A stretch of DNA of 64,000 bases, from the NCBI GenBank assembly GCA_947492745.1, contig CANLOE010000015.1, positions 17,697 to 81,696 on the forward strand, read 5' to 3'. Made by a program: the position numbers and the translations under genes. Positions 18,584 to 25,569 of the stretch are shown one piece after another (positions within the stretch are counted from its first letter, which is position 1; every line of letters begins with the position of its first letter). The notes beneath the pieces were generated by a model. That model made no database searches. It was not told where the DNA came from and saw only the letters and a program-made list of their open reading frames with translations. The stretch is from an uncultured Cyclobacteriaceae bacterium. Its GTDB lineage: Bacteria; Bacteroidota; Bacteroidia; Cytophagales; Cyclobacteriaceae.

Positions 18584-19766
18584 GTTTTAACTCTTTTTAT
18601 CGATTGTTCAAGCACGTCATGAAGACTTCTTTGTGATTGGAAATCTGTGATTTGTCATTTTCAGCAACATTTTCACTCCCAATTTGGGAATTGTTAAGAT
18701 AGTATATCCATAATATGGAGATTTTGATGGTCTTTTATCTACCTCTACTTATCAGTAAGATAGCGAAGGTATATATGAAATTCCGTAAGTATTTCTGTCA
18801 TCCATCAATTAGTATCATAGAGGCATAATGAGAGAAAGTTTTTAATGGTGTAAACCAAGGCTGAATATACCTTACATTTAAATATAAGTATTAATAGTAA
18901 ATATAAGGACTCTAGTAAAGACACGTTTCAAACTAAATGTAGATTTTCATATTCTGTGTCTATCTTCTTGTTCCGACTGCTTTATGATAAGAATGTTTTT
19001 TGAGGCGGTAGTTTTAGTAAAATACCGACAGGATGCCCTCGAACTGTTATGATTTTATCGGAGGTATTTTTTTGTCCAAGAATGTTGATTTAAGAAGGTT
19101 TTACCCATTTTTCCGATGGAGAACGGTATTTGATGAGCATTCCGGAAAAAAAACAAAACAGCGAAAAGGAGGTAAGGCCTTCCTAAGGCCTGAACTGTCC
19201 ACGAAGTGATATTTTCGGATGTCAGAAGATAAATCAGTAATGACGAACCTTGTTGAAAAGTACAGCGCAAGGCTCCTAATGGTACGCACGTTTTCAGGGT
19301 CCGAGTGACGTATATGGTCGGACGTATATTGCCGTCGTTAAAGACAAAATAGTGGTCTTGGGAGTATTGGATAGGCATGTACAATGCTTTGCTTACCTCA
19401 TATCTTTGCAAAGCAAAAAACAGGACGCATATGAACTCGGATTCGATTTGGCGAATTCTGGTTTCTCATGACAAAGTAATGTTTTTGCTTTTTTTGGTCC
19501 GATAATTGTTTTTGTGTAATCAATCAATAACACCCTCTTTCAAACCAAATACTTTTTTTTAAGAGGAAAAGGGGCCTAGCCTGAAACATTTTTTTGGAAA
19601 CCTACCGTAATCGAAACGGCTCATGGACCACCTTTAAAGTAAGATTTGTTGAATTTTCTACAGAAAGATTCATAGGGTTCTCAGTGGTCCATTGTCGTAA
19701 GCTCGGTTAGTAAGTATTGACGTTCAGTTCGTTTTTAAGTCGAGCATTTGGACTTTAATTTTTTTA
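18584..19766. other. Long gene-poor gap with probable eroded coding traces
   Basis: About 1.2 kb. Plus-strand frames around 19210-19310 (NLVEKYSARLLMVRTFSGSE) and 19281-19470 (VYGRTYIAVVKDKIVVLGVL, then AYELGFDLANSGFS) look protein-like but have no start or RBS and end in stops. A 118-codon minus-strand frame at 19055-19411 is the complement of the same region and has no recognisable features. I read this as one decayed gene. The first 400 bp are AT-rich and empty. Confidence 0.4.
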
Positions 19767-19934
19767 AACCCAAAATGATCGATAGAAATCGTGATGAGCG
19801 TATAAATAGCAAAATACCGGCTATTTGGATTCGTTCGGCATAGCACCGCTATGGTGAATGAAGACCGGTGGGCAAAGCTTCGGATATGAAGCTATTTATG
19901 CGCGGAATAGGTTCTCTATTGATCATTTTGGGTT
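19767..19934 (+). repeat. MITE-like repeat, family C copy 3
   Basis: 168 bp with near-perfect terminal inverted repeats: AACCCAAAATGATCGATAG on the left, and the complement of the right end differs at one of 19 positions. The core carries GGCATAGCACCGCTATGGTGAA, nearly the same as the core of family B, so B and C appear related. It lies 26 bp upstream of the PhnD-type gene. Confidence 0.85.
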
Positions 19935-19960
19935 AAACTAGAAAATAAATTTTTTGGACT

Positions 19961-20890
19961 ATGGATAATTTTACAAAGCAAAAGTTTTTCCTTCGAAATA
20001 CCCTTTCACTGATCATGATAGTGATATCACTGACCCGAGCAGTAGGACAGCAGAGCAAGGCAGTACTCACTGTAGGCATCAGTACCTTGGACGATTCGGA
20101 ACGCAGGGTGACCATCATGAAGCCACTTCAGGATTACCTGACGGATAAACTGGGAAGAGAAGTAAAGGTGGTTGCCGAAGATAACTATCTTAAAATCGTG
20201 GAAAAACTGGAAAGTGGTGAATTTGACATGGCCTACCTTAATTCCTTCGGGTATATTCTGGCAAAACAGAATCTGGAACTACAACCCTTACTTGTCAAAG
20301 GCAAAGCAGATGGTCATACAGATTTTTACCGTAGTTGTTTGATTACCAATTATAAGGCTAAAATCAAGAATTTTCAAAAACTCAGACATGATGCAGCAGG
20401 TATGGTCATGTATTTTTCCAACCCCAGTTCGCCCTCAGGACACCTGCTCCCTAGGCTTTTTCTTCAAAATCAGGAGCTTGACCCCAATTCAAGTTTCAAA
20501 CAAGTGATTTATCAGGGGAGTGATAGAAACGTGGTAGACGCTGTACAAAGAGGTACGGCTTCAGTAGGGGCATGTTCTTGTAACTATCTAGAGACCATAA
20601 AGGATAGCGATACATACGATCAAAAGAAAATCGATATTATCTGGAAATCCGATTCGATTCCCTATGGCCCTTTTGTAGTCAGAAAAGACCTGTCCGATAA
20701 TCTCAAAGAAAACTTTTCACGAGCTTTTATCGATATGCCCAAAGACCACGAGCTATGGTCCCACATGCAGGTATGGATGAGGAACAAATCACAGGTATAC
20801 CTTAGCGGGCAGGATGTGTTTTATGAAAAATTGCTCCACACTACCGTTGGCGAAGAGAGGCTGAGCGCTCTTCTCGATTATTACAACTAG
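19961..20890 (+). CDS. PhnD-type phosphate/phosphonate ABC substrate-binding protein (orphan)
   Basis: 309 aa with a signal peptide (hydrophobic segment to about residue 28, cleavage near AVGQQ). Pattern VGISTLDDSERRVTIMKPLQ, GEFDMAYLNSFGYILA, NPSSPSGHLLPR and AVQRGTASVGAC is that of PhnD/SsuA/transferrin-type periplasmic domain III proteins binding oxyanions. No ATPase or permease gene is present, so it may act as a sensor or scavenging protein. A family C element fills the upstream region up to 26 bp from its ATG, so its promoter may lie in the repeat. Confidence 0.85.
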   Translation: MDNFTKQKFFLRNTLSLIMIVISLTRAVGQQSKAVLTVGISTLDDSERRVTIMKPLQDYLTDKLGREVKVVAEDNYLKIVEKLESGEFDMAYLNSFGYILAKQNLELQPLLVKGKADGHTDFYRSCLITNYKAKIKNFQKLRHDAAGMVMYFSNPSSPSGHLLPRLFLQNQELDPNSSFKQVIYQGSDRNVVDAVQRGTASVGACSCNYLETIKDSDTYDQKKIDIIWKSDSIPYGPFVVRKDLSDNLKENFSRAFIDMPKDHELWSHMQVWMRNKSQVYLSGQDVFYEKLLHTTVGEERLSALLDYYN

Positions 20891-20917
20891 TGATTATTGT
20901 TCAAGAGCCTACATAAA

Positions 20918-20940
20918 AGAGACTGTTCGGTACAGTCTCT
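20918..20940 (+). terminator. Hairpin behind the PhnD-type gene (weak terminator)
   Basis: AGAGACTGT / ACAGTCTCT inverted repeat with a short loop, 28 bp after the stop codon. The trailing sequence TGTTGT is a poor U-tract, so termination strength is doubtful. Confidence 0.5.
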
Positions 20941-20979
20941 TGTTGTAAATAACCGGTAGTATTGACAATGAGAATATTG

Positions 20980-21149
20980 AACCCGAATCATGCATTGGAA
21001 AATCTACTGCGGGTCTAAATAGCTGCAAACCGGTCGTTGCACTACGTTTTTTGGATTCACCATAGCGGTGCTATGCTAAATCCAATAAAACTCCCTGATG
21101 TATTGCTATTCAGACCCTCGTTACGAAGTTCCAACGCATGATCCAGGTT
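20980..21149 (-). repeat. MITE-like repeat, family B copy 3 (un-nested)
   Basis: About 170 bp, AACCCGAATCATGCATTGG to ACGCATGATCCAGGTT. Reads GGTCTAAATAGCTGC across the site that is interrupted in nested copies, so it lacks the family A insertion. Confidence 0.85.
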
Positions 21150-21358
21150 GAAGTGATTTGTTTTTTTTGTTCGGCACCGAGAATTTTGGTTTTTGTGTGC
21201 TGATGAAGGCTTTCTTCCGTTGCATAGCCAAAGTTACGAAACTTGGAAAAAGACAAAACAAGGGTGCTAAATGTAAAATTTGAAGGTAAAAGAAAAAGTC
21301 TACATCACTTCATTAAGAAAACATGGGGTCGTTCAATCTTTAGCAGCGAAGTGATGGC

Positions 21359-21547
21359 TTATCTTGACAGTGTTCTGCTCGGTAGTAGGAGTATAGCCTT
21401 GAATAGTGAGAAAACCCCATCTACTGCTACGCCCAATAAGCGGAAAGGTAATAATAATACCCATACGATAGGATAAAGAAAAAGAACGAAAAGTGCTATA
21501 GGCCAGCAGATGACCAGTAATATGCACCATAATAAAAATTTGACCAT
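21359..21547 (-). CDS. Small hydrophobic membrane protein, conserved type
   Basis: 62 aa from ATG 21547 (MVKFLLWCILLVICWPIALF...), two membrane helices followed by LLPFRLLGVAVDGVFSLFKA and a basic tail. Small proteins of this pattern are common in Bacteroidota; function unknown. A longer in-frame start at 21628 would add 27 polar residues and is less likely. Confidence 0.6.
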   Translation of the reverse strand: MVKFLLWCILLVICWPIALFVLFLYPIVWVLLLPFRLLGVAVDGVFSLFKAILLLPSRTLSR

Positions 21548-22072
21548 TTTGTTTGTTGTTATTCTGAGTTTGCTCCAATTCCCGATAAGGAAAGTAGAAA
21601 TGATATTAATAGCTTTGGAAGATACCATTTTCTTAGGTTGTCAATGGACACTTACCAGCTTAAACCTTTAGTATACAATACGGTATAACCAAATTAAGGT
21701 TTTCATAGAGAAAATGAACGGAGAATCCGGAATGAAGTATATCAGTCAGTGCTGTGCATCCGACAGGGCAGTAGGTTTGGCCCTGACCATATTTTAGCCC
21801 TATTATCACAGCTTTGAAAGCTTCAGATCAGTGAAATGAGCCTATTTTTTCGAATTAACCATGACGGAAACCTATAATCGAAGTCGCACGCAAGAAAAAG
21901 AGAATGGGGTCCGGTCCAAAGACATGGTCCTGAACTAATGCATTTTTTGGAGCAAAAGACTATAGAGATATGGTTTTCCTGAAAAGAACAACAACATATT
22001 TTATTGTAGGCCTATTGGCTGGGGCCAGATAGGGTCTTTCAGCCCGAAAATCTCACAGGAGTTTGTTGTGAG
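21548..22072. other. Intergenic region, nothing recognised
   Basis: About 525 bp between two small minus-strand genes. No repeats from families A-D, no RNA gene and no convincing reading frame. Confidence 0.5.
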
Positions 22073-22294
22073 TTAACGAATTTTCCCCTGTTTTAAGGGT
22101 TTCAGTAGGTATTCCAGTCCATTGAGCTTTATTTCATACATTGTTGCCAGCATCATGCCCAGTTTTCCTTGGGGAAATCCGTTTCTATGAAACCATACCA
22201 AATAGTGTTCCGGTAAATCGCATAAAAGCGTGCCTTTGTATTTGCCGAAAGGCATCGCCATGGTCACTAATTTCGTGAGTATTTCTGCATTCAT
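22073..22294 (-). CDS. DUF3820 family small protein
   Basis: 73 aa. MPFGKYKGTLLCDLPEHYLV at residues 14-33, followed by WFHRNGFPQGKLGMMLATMYE, is the DUF3820 signature; full length for this family. Molecular function unknown (related to an exonuclease-associated accessory domain in larger proteins). Confidence 0.85.
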   Translation of the reverse strand: MNAEILTKLVTMAMPFGKYKGTLLCDLPEHYLVWFHRNGFPQGKLGMMLATMYEIKLNGLEYLLKPLKQGKIR

Positions 22295-22454
22295 TTTCTA
22301 AAAGTAGAAAATTACCGAAACAATGTTGAATAAAAAGATGAGAACTGTTTCCTTGACCTGTTTCCTTTCCATTACTTTTCCTAGAGTATAAAATAATAAG
22401 TAGGGCACTATTTTGATGATTCGGGATAGAGTAACTTTCACACGCTCTATCGAA

Positions 22455-22611
22455 TACAAATTTGGGTTTCAACTGTCGTATAAGATTCCGCGGGTCATTT
22501 TTTTTCAATCAAGGCGAGAACCGCAGGGATAGCAGCGCTATCCCGAGGATTGTCCACTCAGAGTGAGCAAAATGAACAGGAAGATAGGTGATTTTAAAAG
22601 TTAAGTTTGTA
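22455..22611 (+). repeat. MITE-like repeat, family A copy 3 (stand-alone)
   Basis: 157 bp, TACAAATTTGGG to TTAAGTTTGTA with the central GGGATAGC / GCTATCCC hairpin. Flanking triplets GAA and TAA do not match exactly. Confidence 0.85.
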
Positions 22612-23023
22612 TAAGAAGCAAAAAAGCAAGAAATACAGTTCTAAGTTCAATTCTTACTCTTGAATTAGTCCATAAAATGTGTTAACTTAAGCAAACCATA
22701 AAAAGGGAAATTTGAAGGCGTTGATATACTGTATTGATTGTTATTGCTTCATTGTGTAAAAGGATGACCTTGCAAATTTTATACAAATGATAAAAAGTTA
22801 ACTATCGTTTTCATATCAACGGTATTGAAGTAATCTAAAACTTTCCGCCCTATTGAAGCTTCTTTTGAGTGACATCATTATTGTTACTGTAAGAGTTGGG
22901 ATTTCGGGTACGATAAATTGCATTTGCAACAAAGGAAAAGTGGAACGACTTCATATAGGCGCAATGTACCATTAGCTAGTTCCAGCTGATATTTTTTAAT
23001 CGTTCACAAAAAAATAGTACAAG
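22612..23023. other. Intergenic region upstream of the PDZ gene
   Basis: About 410 bp, AT-rich. I looked for remains of a trypsin-like protease domain that should precede the PDZ domain and found none. Confidence 0.5.
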
Positions 23024-23308
23024 ATGATTTTATTGAATCTAGGAAAAGAAGCGCTGAACCTACAGTTTAGAGAGCTGAGTGTCGAAGAGAAAAAGCAATT
23101 AGGACATCGGGACGGCATCAAGTATGTCGGCCCATCTACGTTTGGAGAGTCCCATACCAACATCGGCAAGGATTTTATCATAACCAAAGTCAATAGCAGA
23201 TGTGTCAAAAATATGGACCAGTTCTTTGAGGCAGTGAAAAACAAGAAAAGCCTAATGCTAGGAGGGACGTATCCTGACGGTACGCATGCCCATTATTATA
23301 TTGATTAG
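23024..23308 (+). CDS. Free-standing PDZ domain (HtrA/DegP C-terminal PDZ relative)
   Basis: 94 aa. The series ELSVEEKKQLG, GIKYVGPSTFG, IGKDFIITKVNSRCVKNMDQ and a GTYPDGTHAHYYID end follows the second PDZ domain of Bacteroidota HtrA proteases almost element by element (there: carboxylate-binding loop, GFIITxVN, V..VDDL, G.YPNG..AYY). No protease domain, no signal peptide and no membrane segment. It is intact, with ATG and a plain stop, so it may be a real peptide-binding mini-protein or the surviving tail of a deleted htrA paralogue. Confidence 0.6.
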   Translation: MILLNLGKEALNLQFRELSVEEKKQLGHRDGIKYVGPSTFGESHTNIGKDFIITKVNSRCVKNMDQFFEAVKNKKSLMLGGTYPDGTHAHYYID

Positions 23309-23424
23309 TAGACGAAATCAATAGGATGACCGCTGGATACTTAATTGTTTGTTTTGCTAGCTCTTAAAGAATGGTAACATCCTGCTATAAGCAAGGAAAT
23401 GGCAGGTTTATTTCCTTCTACCGA

Positions 23425-24042
23425 TTATTTATTGTTTACTTCCGAAAAAGCGTAGAACAGTTCCGTAGCGATTTGTTTACTTCTCTCATCATACTTCATC
23501 TCTTCTTCAGTGGTATCATCGAATGCCTTGGGATCTTCATAGCGTAATGGTATCCTTTGTTCTGTTCCCGGTATGAAAGGGCAGTTTTCATCAGCATGGG
23601 CACAAGTCATCACGGCGGCAAAATGTTCTACTTTGTTTATAGGGTCGTCAAATAGTTTTGAAAAGGTACTGATACTGCCCGTTTCAGAAAAACTTACTTG
23701 GTATTTCGGATTTTCGGTTCCCTCGGCACTAAGTTGGAAGCCGGTCCTTTTTATAGAGGCTACCGCTCTTTCGTTAAAAGCAGTAACCTCAACACCACCC
23801 GAAAAACATTGAACATTCAACCCGTAAAAATAAGCTGCGGTCTGTCCCCAGATTTGAGAAAACTGACTTCTGCGTGAGTTGTGTGTACAGATAAAATTCA
23901 AGTATGCTTCATCACTCTCACCTAATTTTTCTTTCAGATAGGCTGTCAGGGATAAGAGCAGTGTTTTTCTTTCAACAGATATACTATCGAAATCCAATCG
24001 GGACCGGAAGGATTCCAAGGCAGGCAATAAGGGATAGGTCAT
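23425..24042 (-). CDS. arsC: Low-molecular-weight phosphatase-type arsenate reductase
   Basis: 205 aa. ICTHNSRRSQFSQIWG holds the C-X5-R loop (C52, R58) of LMW phosphatase/thioredoxin-dependent ArsC. Further Cys in VMTCAHADENCPFIPG are placed like the redox Cys of this class. It is longer than classic ArsC (about 135 aa) because of an N-terminal helical extension, a common Bacteroidota form. It starts 3 bp after the arsI stop, so the two are one operon. Expected role: reduce arsenate to arsenite. Confidence 0.82.
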   Translation of the reverse strand: MTYPLLPALESFRSRLDFDSISVERKTLLLSLTAYLKEKLGESDEAYLNFICTHNSRRSQFSQIWGQTAAYFYGLNVQCFSGGVEVTAFNERAVASIKRTGFQLSAEGTENPKYQVSFSETGSISTFSKLFDDPINKVEHFAAVMTCAHADENCPFIPGTEQRIPLRYEDPKAFDDTTEEEMKYDERSKQIATELFYAFSEVNNK

Positions 24043-24045
24043 AGG

Positions 24046-24597
24046 CTAACAGCAACCCGACTGAGGGTCGCATACATTTTTGATTTCTGATATAGTTACT
24101 TTTATCTTGTCATTTTTAGGAACCTCCACTTTTTCGCTTACCGCACCTTCTGTAGAAGGCAAACAACAAGCAGAACTACCCTCTTCGGCATAGTGGGGAT
24201 CGTTGAACTCCGCATCTTCGTGAAAATAGTAAATTTCCCACTGGATACCATCCGGGTCTTCCGCCCAGAACTTATCCTGTAGGGCATAGCAACAGGCCGT
24301 ACCTATTTCCTCTTTGCTGACCAATCCTTTTTCCCTAGCTACGGAAAGGTAACGATCCATGATAGCCCTAGTCTCCACCTGAATACCCAGATGACCAAAA
24401 TTAGCAGATACACGCTCTGGGTTTTCCAAGAAGGAAATAATCAAAGAAGGAGTATCCAATAGGTATTTGGCGTAGCCCTTTCTGATTTTATCCGCAGGTT
24501 TTCCAAAAAAAGCGGTGTAAAAATTAATTGTGGATGCTAAGTCGGAAACGTATAACGAAACATGCATCCTAGGGAAATTTTGCTTTGATGTGACCAT
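24046..24597 (-). CDS. arsI: ArsI/CadI-family organoarsenical C-As lyase
   Basis: 183 aa, vicinal-oxygen-chelate (glyoxalase-like) fold. Candidate metal ligands are H12 (RMHVSLYV), H69 (FGHLGIQ) and E121 (WEIYYF). The vicinal pair C102-C103 in GTACCYAL matches the two Cys of ArsI that bind trivalent methylarsenic. The C terminus has additional CC pairs (SSACCLP and CDPQSGCC), also typical. Family reaction: oxygen-dependent removal of methyl or aryl groups from organoarsenicals. No arsR or arsenite efflux gene is adjacent. Confidence 0.85.
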   Translation of the reverse strand: MVTSKQNFPRMHVSLYVSDLASTINFYTAFFGKPADKIRKGYAKYLLDTPSLIISFLENPERVSANFGHLGIQVETRAIMDRYLSVAREKGLVSKEEIGTACCYALQDKFWAEDPDGIQWEIYYFHEDAEFNDPHYAEEGSSACCLPSTEGAVSEKVEVPKNDKIKVTISEIKNVCDPQSGCC

Positions 24598-24611
24598 AGC
24601 TGTTATGTTTA

Positions 24612-24627
24612 ATCGTTATTTTACGAT
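24612..24627. promoter_or_regulatory. Candidate operator upstream of arsI
   Basis: ATCGT-N6-ACGAT inverted repeat, 15 bp upstream of the arsI start, in an AT-rich setting. Placement suggests a repressor site, for example for an ArsR-type protein encoded elsewhere. Not proven. Confidence 0.4.
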
Positions 24628-24720
24628 AAATATAATTCATACTGACCTTCTTTGCAAGACCGGCTGACATAAAACTATTTATAGGTAGAACACGATTGAG
24701 GGCGATGGTGTAGTCATGTT

Positions 24721-25473
24721 TCAGAGCTTAATGGCTTTATGGATATTTTTGGCGGTTTTTTTAAGGCATTCGATGAAAAACTCCCCCGTCTCGTTTTTAC
24801 GGTTGATAGAAGTCAGGCTGGATATGGCCAGCACGCTGAATATGCCTGACTCAGCATAGCCTATGGGTACCGCTATATCCGTGACGCCGATGGTGATTTC
24901 GCTTTTCTCCAGTTCATAACCGTTACGCCGAATAGCCTCTAATTGAACGGAGAACACACGCTGTTCTTCCTCTGGTAGGTGAATGAAGTCATGGTTTTCG
25001 CTAAGTATCCTTGTACTTTCTTTTTCTTCCATAAAAGCTAAAAGGACACGCCCTGAGGTCGTTTTGATCAAGGGGAACAGGCTGCCTTCTTCGATGGATA
25101 GGGATACCGGTTCTGGACTGGGGGTTTGGGAGACCACCATCAATTGTCCGTTGTACAATACACCCATATGACAGGACTGCTTTGTGGTGTTGGCCAGCTC
25201 TTCCATCATAGGTTTTGCCGCTTTCAATAATTCATCGATAGGGCTATGACGGTGGGATAGGTTGTAAAGCTTAAGTGATATAGCGTATTTTCCCGAGCTG
25301 GATTTGTTGATATACCCTCGGTACTCCAGACAATAAAGCATGCGGTATATTTCGTTGGCCGATCGGTTCAGGCCATGGGCGATTTCGGATTGGGACTTGG
25401 GTATACCCTTATCGGATAAGTATTCCAATATGTCCAAACCTTTTTCCAATGCCGGAGCTGGATATTTATTCAT
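24721..25473 (-). CDS. IclR-family transcriptional regulator
   Basis: 250 aa. N-terminal winged helix (ALEKGLDILEYLSDKGIPKS and SANEIYRMLYCLEYRGYI, residues about 8-58), then a GAF-like effector domain (CHMGVLYNGQLMVVSQ, PLIKTTSGRVLLAFM, ITIGVTDIAVPIGY). IclR proteins often control catabolism of aromatic or sugar acids and are usually divergent from their targets; here the divergent target is the GH2/CoA-transferase cluster, with a 31-bp palindrome between them. It sits upstream of arsI on the same strand but with a 123-bp gap, so it is probably unrelated to arsenic. Confidence 0.9.
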   Translation of the reverse strand: MNKYPAPALEKGLDILEYLSDKGIPKSQSEIAHGLNRSANEIYRMLYCLEYRGYINKSSSGKYAISLKLYNLSHRHSPIDELLKAAKPMMEELANTTKQSCHMGVLYNGQLMVVSQTPSPEPVSLSIEEGSLFPLIKTTSGRVLLAFMEEKESTRILSENHDFIHLPEEEQRVFSVQLEAIRRNGYELEKSEITIGVTDIAVPIGYAESGIFSVLAISSLTSINRKNETGEFFIECLKKTAKNIHKAIKL

Positions 25474-25493
25474 GGTTATCTTATATCAATGAC

Positions 25494-25524
25494 TTCAAAT
25501 ATAAAAAAAATTTTTATATTTGAA
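25494..25524. promoter_or_regulatory. Perfect palindrome in the iclR / GH2 divergent promoter
   Basis: Perfect 14-bp arms (TTCAAATATAAAAA) with a 3-base spacer, placed 21 bp upstream of iclR and 45 bp upstream of the GH2 gene. Each arm contains TATATTTG facing outward (plus strand 25515-25522, minus strand 25503-25496), matching the Bacteroidota -7 element TAnnTTTG. A regulator bound here would cover both start sites; IclR is the obvious candidate. Confidence 0.65.
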
Positions 25525-25569
25525 ATATTCGCATATAAATGAGGAATTTTGGATATAAAATTAATATAA

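Noticed and set aside
19055..19411. 118-codon minus-strand frame
   Set aside because: No recognisable features; it is the complement of plus-strand traces that look more protein-like.
21243..21476. 77-codon plus-strand frame opposite the small membrane protein
   Set aside because: Basic, low-complexity product on the opposite strand of a better candidate; no family match.
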